Assembly: GCA_014529385.2 (NCBI GenBank)
Contig: CM043950.1
Span: forward strand, 64,624,935-64,688,934
Length of the DNA: 64,000 nucleotides
Source: Adiantum capillus-veneris
Taxonomy: Eukaryota; Streptophyta; Polypodiopsida; Polypodiales; Pteridaceae
Direction of reading: 5' to 3'
The number at the start of each line of letters is the position of its first letter. Within the stretch, counting starts at the first letter, position 1. Positions 22,551-33,260 of the stretch are shown one piece after another. A program made the position numbers and the translations under genes. The notes below the pieces were generated by a model that was not told the DNA's origin, did not search any database, and saw only the letters and a list, made by a program, of their open reading frames with translations.

Positions 22551-22616
22551 CTTCCTCTCTCTCTCTCTATCACACACACACACACACATACACACATACA
22601 CACACAGTGGACATAC

Positions 22617-24661
22617 CTAGAGTTGGCATAAATACCGACAGCAATATGATGCCCACAAACTTTTGGATGAAGCCAATAGCAACCATGTCAAAGGTGGAGA
22701 GGTAGCCAGAGGAGAAGGCAACTGCATTAGGAGGGGTGGCAATGGGAAGCATGTATGAGAATTGGGCGCCGACAGCAGCAGGCACCATGAGGAACAAGGG
22801 GTGTCGACCAATCGAGGTGGCGACTTGCGCCACTAGAGCTACAAAGATGGTAGCTGTGGAATTGTTGGAGGTGAACTCTGTCATGATGCCTGTCAAAATA
22901 CCAATGATGGGTGTTATCAAGACATAGGGTGCTACTTGTAAGAAATCCAACTCTTCCGAGATCACTGTCGATAGTCCACTTGCACTCATCCCATCTGCTA
23001 ATGCAAATCCTGCAACATTATCGGTGTCTACCACCATTAGCATCCCAAAATTTGGCCCATAAATTTGAATTAATATAGAATGAGGTGTGAAAAGTCACTT
23101 CTTTTTTAATAGAGAATTGGGATCTTACCTCCTCCAAGTAACAAAATAATGCCCCATGGAATGCCTTTGCATTGGGTCCAAGTCATGAGCTTTTCACCTG
23201 CCCTCCTTCTATTTGGGATGATGAACAAGGTAGTAGCCATTAATATCTACAAGAAATTAATAAAATCAAATTTTTCATAAAAGCCAAGGATTGCCAACTT
23301 ATTGTACACCAGGGCTAGAAAAAAACATTTTTTCTAACCGATCAAAATAAGGGGAAATTTGAAATTCATTTGAAGCTTTTGTCGATAATTTCACTAGAAC
23401 TTGTGGAAATTTGCTAGTTTTCTTAAAGGCAAGCTCAAAATCTAATCGGGATTTATAATTCCAGCCGGTTAAAATGCACTAGACCCCAGTTTTTTTCCAA
23501 CACTGTTGTACACCCTTTCCCTACTCAATGAGTCATCTTGTTTTGAAGCTTCTTAAATTTTACCCTTTTATAAGTCAAAAATATTTTTCTAAAAATTGAA
23601 AATATTTTCTGTTGAATGCACGTAATAGGTACACATATTCTAGGTGGCCTCTATGAGGCAATGACAATATCATGGGATGACAAGTCTTTGAATGCAAGTG
23701 GGTATAGTTAATGAAGACCATGCAAGAGCAATTTGCCCCAAAGCCACATGAGTGTGCTAGTGATACTTACGCTGACAGTGCCGTTGGCCGGATAATCATT
23801 GAACAAATCCCCCCAACCAGCAATATTTGTGCCAATTGACTTGGTAAGCCATAAGAGAACGAGAACCTGCACATGCATAAAAGGCCTTCAATAATTGAAT
23901 TTCTCTGAGAGATTATCGTCAATCGCAAAACAACGGTAGTTGAAATCGGGTGTATTACCCCAAAAACCCCAAGGACTGCTATCTCAGCAAAGGACATTGG
24001 ACCTGAGCCAAGTTTATCAAATACAAAGTGTCAAATATTCCATATTCCAAATATATGCATGTGTCAAACCAAAAAGAGAAAAAAAGAGCATGTTTTAGGG
24101 AATGTAAAGAAAACTGTTGGTACCATTCCTTTGCCACACATGGTGTCCATAGGAATAGAAACTACAATGAATTCAAGTACCACATCATTCACCATGACCA
24201 AAAAATGTGCGAAAAAACCGCCTATCGATATGCTAGATGATGTATACACTTAGTGAGTTGCATAAAAGACAAATAACTGGTGCACGAGTGATCGTGCATG
24301 AGGTGGGAGAGTTATTCCAAAAAGTAACTCTGGTACTATGCAGGTGGTGTGACGAGTGCCTAGGATGGTGATCCACTAAGGCAATGGTCACGCGAGGCTT
24401 AGTTATCAGTTATTTGAACAAATAACTAAGCCTCATTCTTGGTCACACGCAAACAGGAGCATTAAATGAGTTGCTAAGCCTACCCTTTGTAACTATGCCG
24501 ATTTTGGCATAGTTGTGAAGTTGTTCAAGGCACAGTTGGGAGGATGAATGAAAAACTAAACCTCGCGTGACCATGCAAGAGGCTTAGTTATTTATTTAAT
24601 GCTTTGTGCGTGCATAGTTGGCATAGTTATCAATAACTGATAACTAAGCCTCGCGTGACGC

Positions 24662-24706
<45 letters not shown>

Positions 24707-25953
24707 TTGAGGGTGCAATGAAGAGTTGAAAACAAGCCTTTGTGCTCGTTTATAGGTTGCAATTAACCTTTTGAACACAAGACCTTGTGGTCAAAAGAGA
24801 GGAATGCTCAAAAGAAGAGACGAAGAGGCCACCAGGCATTGAACCCATTGACACTGTGAAATAGTGAATACACATACTAACCGAGAGAGGCAAGTTCCTG
24901 ATGAACGTGGGAGCCATGGAGGGAGCGAGCGATCGAGGGCACCGAAGAGCGCGGGCAGAACCAGAAGCAGAGAAGCAGCCACAAGAAGCACACCATAGCC
25001 ACCGCCAGAGGCAGCCCAAACATGAGCCACTGCAAATATGTTATGGGGTCGGCATCCGGAAAGGCGCTCTCGTATAGCCCTGCCAAAATCAAGTTCACCC
25101 CCGTCCCCGTCAAGGTCGACATCCCCCCCAGCGTCGCCCCGTACCCGATCGCCAGCACGACCGCCTTTGAGAAATTCTGCACGTGCTTCTTTGCCATTTG
25201 CAGCCTCCTCTCTGTCACGCCTTCCATGGCTCCTGCAGCATCTTCGTCATCACTCAATGGCATGTGGCTTTGCGGCGTCGCTCCATCGTCATCGATTTTT
25301 GTGGCACTCTTTGTCGCCCCTACTGTCTCCCCATTTTCCGTACTTGAACCTGCCTTCTGCAACACGCCCAACCCAACTGGCATCATCATCACCGCAGCAG
25401 CTGTGTTGTGTATCCACATGCTCACAAAGGCCGTCCCCATACAGAAGCCCAACAAGAGTAGCCATGGGTCCATCTTCTTCCCACCGAGCACCACGAGCAT
25501 CTTCAGTGCCATTCTCTTGTGCAAGTCGTAGTGCTCCACAGCAGCAGCCAATATGAATGAGCCTATGAGCAAGAAAATGGTGTCATTCATGTAAGACTTG
25601 GAGACCTCTGCTGCTGTCCTTAATTGCAAGAAAGGCAGCAAAAACAGAGGGGCTAATGCTGTAACGGCGATGGGGATGGCCTCCGTCACCCACCATATGA
25701 AGACCCAGCTCATTACGGCAATCATGGGGACGGCATTCCCAGTTGTGTCGGAGTCGATGTGCAAGAATTGCCATATGAGGAATGCAACAACAGGGCCTGC
25801 TAAGATGAAGGTGGTGTTCTTGAGGGATAGTACTGTGGAGAAGAAGCTTGCAAATGTGTGTTTTACTCTGCCAAGAAAGCTTGAAGGGGGCTTGCTTGGT
25901 AAGTCTTCCAAAAGGGGAGAGGAGAGAGCTAACTCAGTGTCATGAGAATCCAT
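22617..25953 (-). CDS. TDT: Tonoplast dicarboxylate (malate) transporter, SLC13/DASS family; five exons, last short exon not found
   Basis: Plant members carry malate and related dicarboxylates across the vacuolar membrane. Exons on the minus strand: 25953-24882, 24002-23959, 23866-23771, 23246-23129 and 23009-22617. All the introns between them are GT-AG and the frame is continuous, giving 574 residues plus one base. Exon 1 (residues 1-357) holds the acidic tail with a dileucine-like SSPLLED, the first membrane segments, TEAIP (about 91), [15 protein letters not shown] (179-193, first SNT-like substrate site) and [11 protein letters not shown] (about 283). A long acidic loop lies at 203-250. 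Exon 5 holds [11 protein letters not shown] (487-497, second SNT site) and ends MPTL followed by a GTATGT donor, so a further short exon should exist. The ATG at 25953 (MDSHDTEL) is chosen; the longer frame to 25974 begins with GTG. No inactivating change seen. Confidence 0.9.
24387..24659. mobile_element. Fold-back MITE in intron 1 of the transporter gene
   Basis: The 28-bp ends at 24387-24414 (starting GTCACGCGAGGC) and 24632-24659 are perfect inverted repeats of each other. Inside, GCATTAAAT...TAAGCCT at 24461-24483 is inverted at about 24571-24594, and AACTATGCC/GGCATAGTT forms a hairpin at about 24491-24514. The 273-bp element can therefore fold nearly completely on itself. It has no coding capacity. 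A target-site duplication is not obvious. A (GA)n tract abuts its right end. Confidence 0.8.
24661..24701 (+). repeat. (GA)n microsatellite in intron 1
   Basis: Pure tract directly beside the MITE. Confidence 0.95.
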
Positions 25954-25972
25954 GTACTCAATGAAGAGCTTC

Positions 25973-26019
<47 letters not shown>

Positions 26020-26066
26020 TAACTGAGTGTCTTGAGAATCCTGGTAACTCAATGAAGAAGAGCTTC

Positions 26067-26101
<35 letters not shown>
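25920..26101 (-). repeat. Tandemly duplicated leader/start region with two (GA)n tracts
   Basis: The segment covering the start codon (GAGAATCCATGTACTCAATG ... TTCACTCAGAGAGA, plus-strand reading) is followed by a second copy at about 26015-26100 with GAGAATCCTGG in place of GAGAATCCATG, so the upstream copy lacks the ATG. Each copy ends in a pure (GA)n tract (about 25977-26016 and 26070-26101), i.e. (TC)n in the transcript's 5' leader or promoter. Polypyrimidine leaders are common in plant genes. Confidence 0.75.
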
Positions 26102-26104
<3 letters not shown>

Positions 26105-26480
26105 GGATTTCAATATGAGTCATGGATTTGCTTTGAAGCATTTTGTATAATAGGGTATGTGTGTGTATTGTCGGACCCAATCGCAGAATCTTGAATACCG
26201 TCCCAGTGTCCCCAGAGAGTATGTGTATGTGCTTGATACAACTCCTCCTGAGTCCTAGTATAAGTATAAGTATAAGGCTACATGCCGTCAAGGCATACAC
26301 GTCCTTGGTGATTGTTTTATGTTGGGTAACCCCCTTCGAAGTTTTATTCAGGACGTAGGTAGGCTTCTCTGTCTCTCTCTCTCTCTCTCCTCTTCCTTGA
26401 TTTTTTTTTTTTTTCATTTGCTTAAACGACAAGAGAAAGTGAGACAGACCAGTTGGTGGTATTACATCATGTGAGATTTA
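26105..26480. other. Probable promoter region of the transporter gene; no other gene seen
   Basis: Upstream of the minus-strand transporter gene. No TATA box clear enough to call. Contains a (CT)n tract (about 26373-26390) and a T-run (26401-26413). Confidence 0.35.
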
Positions 26481-26482
26481 CA

Positions 26483-26484
<2 letters not shown>

Positions 26485-26556
<72 letters not shown>
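26485..26556 (+). repeat. Compound (CT)n(AC)n microsatellite
   Basis: About 40 bp of CT followed by about 30 bp of AC. Directly followed by a B-box-like GGTATTGAGTTCAAAAC. Confidence 0.9.
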
Positions 26557-26559
<3 letters not shown>

Positions 26560-26691
26560 AGGTATTGAGTTCAAAACTTTGTGCATAATAGGCGGCGGAA
26601 GAAAAATGCAAAGGGGCGTCAATCCTCCATGGCGAAATTTGATTGGTTGGAGTTGAGGCACTCTTCCACCGGGCCCTCCATTTTTCTTCCG

Positions 26692-26692
<1 letters not shown>

Positions 26693-26732
<40 letters not shown>
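26693..26732 (+). repeat. Poly(C) homopolymer of about 40 bases
   Basis: An uninterrupted C run of about 40 bases, then TT and a further C9. Long C/G homopolymers are rare in plant genomes. Confidence 0.9.
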
Positions 26733-26881
26733 TTCCCCCCCCCGCCCCTGCAAGAGTTGATGACCTCTCTCAACCCCCTTCACTTTTTCACTTTTCCTCC
26801 TCCACACTGTTCACACTAGGCGGCGGTAGACTTACGAAGGCTTGTTTCTTCCCCCGGTTCAGTCTGAACCCAGCCTAAAAC

Positions 26882-26883
<2 letters not shown>

Positions 26884-26917
<34 letters not shown>

Positions 26918-26975
26918 CCCCACGCGCGCACACACACACTAGGTCTTAAGTTCAAGGCTCATCACATAGATCCTC
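26884..26975 (+). repeat. (CT)n/(AC)n tract with B-box-like relic
   Basis: (CT)n, a C-rich spacer and (AC)n are followed by TAGGTCTTAAGTTCAAGGCTC, similar to the SINE-like B box at 22462. Confidence 0.5.
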
Positions 26976-26979
26976 TCTC

Positions 26980-27585
26980 CCTCTCTAGCATGGATGCCAT
27001 TGGCAAGAATGGCACGGTGAGCCACATCCTTCAATGGGATCTAGGGTGCCGGTTTGGCGTCTTGATTTTTGTAAACAACTTGGAACCTTTATTTGTTGTC
27101 CTTAAAAACTGGTTGAAAAAGGCTTAAACATGCCATGTCCATGAGAAACATGTATTTTGATTGGATAAAGCAAAGGTTTTACATGAGCAATGCTCTCAAC
27201 ATGTCCCTTGTAGGCTGTTGTATTGGCCCTTAGCACATGGGCAGCCTCTAAATGAGAAGGTGTAGGGAATGGTCGTTCCCTGCCTTCAGCCATTGGTGGG
27301 AGCATTAAAAACAGGTAATGGTTAGCAAGGGACTATTTCCGATCGTCAAATGTCCAGGGGAGGAGGACCACACAATTGCATAGACGACACACACTGGCAC
27401 AGAGGGCAGACGATGAAGGACAAGCCGATTACATTTCGTATGCTGGGTTGTACACCACCGATTGGTTACTGGATAACTGCATTACTTGTGTTGAGGTGGC
27501 AATCATCATACAATTGCAAATGAAGTTCTGTATTAATTGCTGTAGATGTATGGTTGTGGTGTGCAGCCCCCCGACCCTGGACTTT
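26980..27585. other. No recognisable gene
   Basis: No supportable coding region on either strand. Confidence 0.45.
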
Positions 27586-27589
27586 GATG

Positions 27590-28000
27590 GGTGTGTTTTG
27601 CAAGCAGTGCTCGCAAAAGCTGGCCTTTAGTGTATTTTTCACGATTTAAAATTGCAAAATCCGAACTAGATTCTATGCTTGCCTTGTAAAACAATAAATT
27701 ATTTACATATTTTAGTGTTAAAAATGCCAAATGCTTCATAGTTTGTCCTAAAGAGAGCCATATTTGTAAGTTTGTGGGTCAATCCCTAGCTGCTTAAAGC
27801 ACATGCGACATGTGATCAAGGTAGCTCTGGAGAGGATTATGCCAATGCTTGGCAAAAGCCACAATTGAGTGTATTTTCTAGCTAGCTGAAATTACAAAAT
27901 CTAGATTGGATTGCGAACTTGCCTTAAAGAAAATCGACAAAATTACATAGATTCTAGTGTGAATACTTGCAAATGCTTCAAATTTTAATCTGAAATTTGA
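27590..28000. repeat. Diverged direct duplication
   Basis: About 27605-27740 and 27850-27985 share GCAAAAGC, GAGTGTATTTT, TTGCAAAATC/TTACAAAATC, CTTGCCTT and AAATGCTTCA in the same order and spacing, with many substitutions. An old tandem duplication of about 140-150 bp separated by about 100 bp. Confidence 0.6.
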
Positions 28001-28228
28001 GAGATTTTTTTTTTCCTTAGCTCACAATTGTGAGTGGGTGTATGCATTAAAATCTTAAAGAGTTGTACAAAGCATCCTCAAGCTAGTACCGAGCCTTGAG
28101 GTGTGTTGACCATTCCAAATATTACAAAGGGATAGCCCTAGGCTAGCCAACATCACGATTCCACTCCTCCAGGTTCCTCCTTTGTCAAAGGGAAAAAATC
28201 ATTTTTCTTGATTTCTTGGATAGCCTGA

Positions 28229-28321
28229 GAGAAAAAAAAAAGGGCACATGTGAAACTCTCCCAAATGTTCATGGATTTGTTGAAAATTTTGGGAGAGTTT
28301 TAAATGTGCCCTTTTTTTTCT
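28229..28321. repeat. 92-bp hairpin (inverted repeat)
   Basis: The left arm (28230-28265: A-run, GGGCACATGTGAAACTCTCC) pairs with the right arm (28288-28321: GGGAGAGTTTTAAATGTGCCC, T-run) with two or three mismatches and an about 22-nt loop. This could be a very small MITE or, if transcribed, a small-RNA precursor-like hairpin. Confidence 0.8.
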
Positions 28322-28462
28322 GTTAAGTGTCTTTGGCAAGCCTTGGACAATACTATTCGACTAGGCAGTCAATTTTGAAAGTGTGTAGCATATCACATGA
28401 GTTAACAAAAGAGGATTATTGTTATCCAAAAATGTATACTTTCATTAGAGGCGTATTATTAA

Positions 28463-28957
28463 GGGGAAATTACCAAAATACCCTTTTAATTTGAGGAAAT
28501 TCTCAAAATACCCCTCAAATTTCAAAAATTCCCAAAATGCCCTTGATATTTTGTCATAAATTTCCAAAATGTCCTTCAAATTTTCCAAAATTCCCAAAAT
28601 ACCCCTAGTTGTGAGACTAAATTTCTCGAAAAATAAATGTTTCTGTAGGTCTTCACAAGAAGAGTGATTGTCTATCGTACAAGATGCTAAAACTACTATT
28701 TGAGTTGGTTACGTAGGCTTTGGAGATGAATTGCTTCATTATTTTTAGACATAATTGTCTTTTTTGCGGTGGTAACTGGTGACAAATTACATGCTGAGCA
28801 CTCAAAAACGGATCTCAATTGTCAAAAACGAATGAAGATTAGAAAAATCTTGAACATTCCAACCAAAATAGACACAAGGGTATTTTGGGAATTTTTGAAA
28901 TTTGAGGGGTATTTTGGGAATTTCCTCAAATTAGAGGGGTATTTTGGTAATTTTCCC
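28463..28957. mobile_element. Mutator-like MITE with long TIRs and 9-bp TSD
   Basis: The left end (starting GGGGAAATTACC, 28463-28546) and the right end (about 28874-28957, ending GGTAATTTTCCC) are inverted repeats over about 84 bp with few mismatches. The 9 bases outside are TATTATTAA (28454-28462) and TAGTATTAA (28958-28966), an 8-of-9 match. Long TIRs with a 9-bp target-site duplication are the mark of the Mutator superfamily. The internal 330 bp shows no transposase, so it is non-autonomous. Confidence 0.8.
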
Positions 28958-28969
28958 TAGTATTAATCA

Positions 28970-30280
28970 TCTCTTGAATGTTGGTGATATAGGGAGCTTT
29001 TGATGAGTGACTATCTCAAGTATACGACAAGAGAAGCAGAGGGAGCGACACTGAGTGGAGATTTGGAGACTCTACAAACAATAGTGGAGCTCTATGATCA
29101 GTCGAGAGTGGATCCGCATAGGCAAGGATAGAATCTTCGCGACGCCTCATCTATTTTGCCTACTGCAACCAGCGTGAACAAGCAATTTGTCGAGATGAGC
29201 GGGGGTAGAAGACTTTTTTCCAACTCTGCCAGTTTTAGTAGAGTTGAAACTCATAGGCGACGATAGGAGGCTTGCCTCGTCTATATGTGACATGGGGTCC
29301 TCGTCGAGGGATCGACAACAGGGCATGTGATCGGTAGAGTGGTGCAATTTGGACTATCGGATATCCGTTGCCGAGTGGGCAAGTTTTATACTCGTAGTCG
29401 CATAATCCGTGCAGCCCCACGTGCTAGGTGGGTTTGGATAGGGTGTTGCACATCTGAGTGGAAGGTCCGGGGTTCAAGGCGCATCTGCGACAATTGGAAC
29501 CACAAATTTTTATCCATGAAACTCCATCAACAACGAATTAAACTTCCACCGCTGATCCCTTCACTTTTGGGCGTGCTAATATGGTCGAGGGGAGGCTTGG
29601 GTAGAACCCGGTTGGGGCTCTCTTGGCTCTATTCTATGTCTATCTAGAAACCTATGTGGGTTCCATCATTAGTGCCACGTAGAGTTGCTCACTAGGCGCA
29701 CATACACTCTCTCTCTCTCTCTCTACTGGACTCGTATGTATATACCTACAGAGATTTCGAGATGACGAGGATGATGGAGTGATGCCAAATATGCAATGCG
29801 TGTACGCCGTTTCCTCTTTTGAACTTTGGAGAGAGAGGTGTCCAGATCAGCAAAAGCGTTCCATCCTCTGTGTCTGTTCGCTCGTCACCTCTAGCCTATA
29901 TATTATTATGACCTCAAGCGCTACAAGAGGGACACCTGCCTCTGTTGTAACATTATGAGCATTGACAATCCAAATTTTTCACGGGCACAAGGCTCAATTA
30001 TTTAAATTTTCAATATTCAATGTCCCATGTGCATTGAGCATGCCTTCCCATCCCACTCAAAATCCCTATAGAAATATGAACTTGTTTGCTTCCCTTCTTT
30101 CTCCACCACTCGTGCTCAAAATTTGTCGATTATTGCCTCCAACTCTTTCATTTTGCAAATTGCCATACACCTAGGGTAAAAGCCCCACTTAAAAGACCAA
30201 TCCCTCTTCAGGGATCCGTCGACCCCCAAAGTTCAACATGCAAATGCTCCCATTTAGAGGTACATCCGCGTATGTACTTT
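28970..30280. other. No supportable gene
   Basis: A possible SINE-like relic lies near 29425-29495 (GGTCCGGGGTTCAAGGC as B-box-like motif). Short open frames on both strands are not convincing. (CT)n at about 29706-29724. Confidence 0.4.
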
Positions 30281-30282
30281 CG

Positions 30283-30350
30283 TGGCTAGCGTAACTACTA
30301 TAAAATCCTGACCATTGGATCGTGGGTTCAATCCTTGTTGGCCGAAACGC
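30283..30350 (+). repeat. SINE-like tRNA-derived relic
   Basis: GTGGCTAGCGTAAC resembles an A box, and GATCGTGGGTTCAATCC contains a perfect pol III B-box core (GGTTCAATCC) at tRNA-like distance. A tRNA cloverleaf does not close, so it is not called a tRNA gene. No target-site duplication was found. Confidence 0.4.
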
Positions 30351-30354
30351 CTCT

Positions 30355-31067
30355 GTACTCCACCCGCGCATCTGCTGAAACTGGTGCTCGTTTTTGTTAC
30401 ACACAAATTTGAAGATCGAGTCAATCTTTTCCTGCGGAGCTCCATTCTAGTTGCGATTTTTGTTGCATACTCTTGCAAGGCAACGCTATCTTTTGTGCCT
30501 CTCCATGCTCGATTTAGTGCATAAATGAGCTCGCAAGAGCACGCCGAGTTAACTTGTCCCTAAATCGGGACTTCTACCCTAAGCGCCTCGTCTCGTAGAG
30601 TGAAATGGGAGCCAACACAACATTCTCCCCTCATGCGCCACAAGCTCTCTCCATAGTCACACAGAGTGCAATCCTTGCGCCATTTGTAATGGGTAACTTT
30701 TTGTTTGGCAGCATATGATTTGCTTGCAGCCGTAGGCGTTGTAAACTTTCATCACGACAACGTTGGCTAACATTTCTTTGGGTTTTTGAAAATTGTGGGA
30801 GAATATATCTATATAGTATAAATCTACTTAACATAATATGGCGGAGGGGAGTCCCCTTTACACGTGGCACAAGCTGCGAGATGAAAGCTACGTTCCAAAA
30901 GAGGAAGAGAGAAAGAGAGAGAGGCCGTAGAAGGCGACCGGCCGTACTAGTACTAGTATAAAAGGGGGAAGGATCCCCACCGCCCCCCACCGCCCCCTTT
31001 GCCACATGACAAGAAGTGCTTGCTCCAACACATTCCGACAGTGAGCCCTGCACAAACAGTGAGACAC

Positions 31068-31070
<3 letters not shown>
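30355..31070. other. No supportable gene
   Basis: Open frames on the minus strand run into simple repeats. TATAAAAGG at 30957-30965 on the plus strand, after the repeat TACTAGTACTAGTA, resembles a TATA box but no gene follows it. Confidence 0.35.
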
Positions 31071-31112
<42 letters not shown>

Positions 31113-31453
31113 GTCAGGACTTGGAGCTGCAAGAGAGTTTGTGAGTGTGTGTGAGAGGCCTCGAATTCCCAATGCTTTCATTTGATTGTGGCGGGCCGCA
31201 ACACACGTCTCTGGATCCTTGGTCTCGCGCGCGTACGAAAACCATGGTAGGGCAGCGCAGTGCTCAGTATGCACGCGGGAGGGAGAAGAGAATTTTGCGA
31301 CCTCCATTGCTCTGCACAGTTTCTCCCAGCTTGCGCTGCCATATTCTCTGCACATGTGCTTCCATTTGTTTGCTGCTGGCTCACAAGAATCCGCCATGTG
31401 AGCCTCACCAAGAAGCTCACGAAGGCAAGGGACCCAGTCGCGCGCACGCGCGC

Positions 31454-31484
<31 letters not shown>

Positions 31485-31532
31485 CTCATTTATTTTCAAG
31501 GCTCAAATTTTCCGGTGCCTGATACGAGAGAT

Positions 31533-31578
<46 letters not shown>
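31071..31578 (+). repeat. Cluster of (GA)n microsatellites
   Basis: (GA)n tracts at about 31071-31108, 31453-31479 and 31536-31577 separated by unique sequence. Confidence 0.85.
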
Positions 31579-31581
<3 letters not shown>

Positions 31582-31965
31582 CCCAATGCTCACAGGAGTG
31601 GTGTGGTGTGCACGACAATTGCATCTCTTTTTGAGGTTGTTGGACCCAATAATGTGGAGACATTTGGTGGGGAAAAATAGTATCGTCCATACAATAAGTG
31701 AAAAAGAAATTTGGTGCGAATGGAAATTGCAGCACCTGGTCCCAACTTCAATGGAGAGGATTTAAATACATCGCAATTTTCTTCTTGATGATGCGGTTTG
31801 TCTGCTCTGTGAGTCTACTGGCTGTAGATAATTAGGGATGAAAGTTTCGGGTGATTTTCAGAGCATTTTGTCTCAATTATCAGCGCTTCTGTAAATTGGT
31901 ACGATGGTTTTTGAACAAGTGTTTTCAAGAATTGGCAATTGTAATTGTTGGCCTATATTGGCACT

Positions 31966-32130
31966 GCCTTGGTGTATGCCAAATGTGGTGCACTTCATAA
32001 AGCACAAAAAGTGTTCGAGTAGCTTCTTGACAAGGATATCGTTATCTCTTGGAATGCACTGATCGCGGGATATACCCAACATGGGCAGGGCCAAGAAGCT
32101 CTGAGCTTTTTTCGACAGACGCCAAGTGAG
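31966..32130 (+). pseudogene. PPR protein fragment 1 (PLS-type repeat)
   Basis: Reads YAKCGALHKAQKVF, stop, then SWNALIAGYTQHGQGQEAL and F, the classic plant PPR sequence VDMYAKCGxLxxAxKVFxxMxxxDVVSWNxLIxGYxQHGxGxEAL. PPR proteins bind organellar RNA. A small deletion removed the VDM codons, and in-frame stops (TAG after KVFE) make it non-functional. Nearest relative copies are at 39556, 40087 and 40603. Confidence 0.85.
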
Positions 32131-32145
32131 GGTATCTCTTGAGAT

Positions 32146-32148
<3 letters not shown>

Positions 32149-32185
<37 letters not shown>
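32149..32185 (+). repeat. (GA)n microsatellite
   Basis: Separates PPR fragment 1 from module 1. Confidence 0.95.
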
Positions 32186-32190
<5 letters not shown>

Positions 32191-32290
32191 CATTGCGTGG
32201 GTCTGGACACCGCCACAACATCCCTCTGATTTTATCCACCACGCTCCTCTCGAGAGGTGCCGCCACATCAAATGCAAACCTCGGCTACGT
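32186..32290. repeat. 105-bp module, copy 1
   Basis: Begins TTTTGCATTGCGTGGGTCTG and ends CTCGGCTACGTCA. Flanked by (GA)n and (CA)n. Confidence 0.85.
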
Positions 32291-32330
32291 CACACACACA
32301 CACACACAGAGAAAGAGAGAGAGAGAGAGA

Positions 32331-32433
32331 GTTTTGCATTGCCTGGGCCCGAACACCGCCACAACATCCCTCTTATTTTACCCACCTCGCTCCTCGAGAC
32401 CTACCGCCACAACAAACGCAAACCCTGACTATG

Positions 32434-32434
<1 letters not shown>
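32331..32434. repeat. 105-bp module, copy 2
   Basis: Begins GTTTTGCATTGCCTGGGCC, ends CCTGACTATGTCA. Flanked by (GA)n and (CA)n. Confidence 0.85.

Positions 32435-32524
<90 letters not shown>
32435..32524 (+). repeat. (CA)45 microsatellite
   Basis: Pure tract of about 90 bp between module copies 2 and 3. Confidence 0.95.
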
Positions 32525-32743
<219 letters not shown>

Positions 32744-32841
32744 GTACTCGCCGCCCGGCAAGTGTTGGCTTTTTGTGGCCTCAACAGTGGGAGAAATGCA
32801 GGTAGGTGATACACCTTGCTAACGCACCAATGATGTAGCCC

Positions 32842-33014
<173 letters not shown>

Positions 33015-33260
33015 ATGCTCTCCGTAATGGTGGGAGTAGCAACATGTGGCGACGATTGCAGAGAAGTCTAATGGTGGGTACTCTGACTAGGGGTCTCCCA
33101 TGTTGTGCCAGAACAGTCAGGAATCGTACAGAGAGATAATCTACTCTCAGCACTCTGTGTAGCCTCTATTTTTTTTTGAGAAAACATGAAATTGTATTAA
33201 AAAAGGTGTGGAGCTTTACAACAGTGCCTCACAGGAGGGAAGAGAGGCATCCCGACTTCT

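Noticed and set aside
25022-25945. Plus-strand open frames opposite the transporter gene
   Set aside because: They are antisense shadows of exon 1, whose minus-strand reading has clear family motifs and splice sites.
25954-25974. Extending the transporter N-terminus seven codons upstream (start at 25974)
   Set aside because: The codon at 25974 is GTG on the minus strand; the first in-frame ATG is at 25953.
30283-30350. tRNA gene
   Set aside because: A and B box-like motifs are present, but acceptor and T stems do not pair; more likely a SINE relic.
30957-30965. TATAAAAGG as a promoter
   Set aside because: No gene follows on the plus strand, and such motifs are expected by chance.
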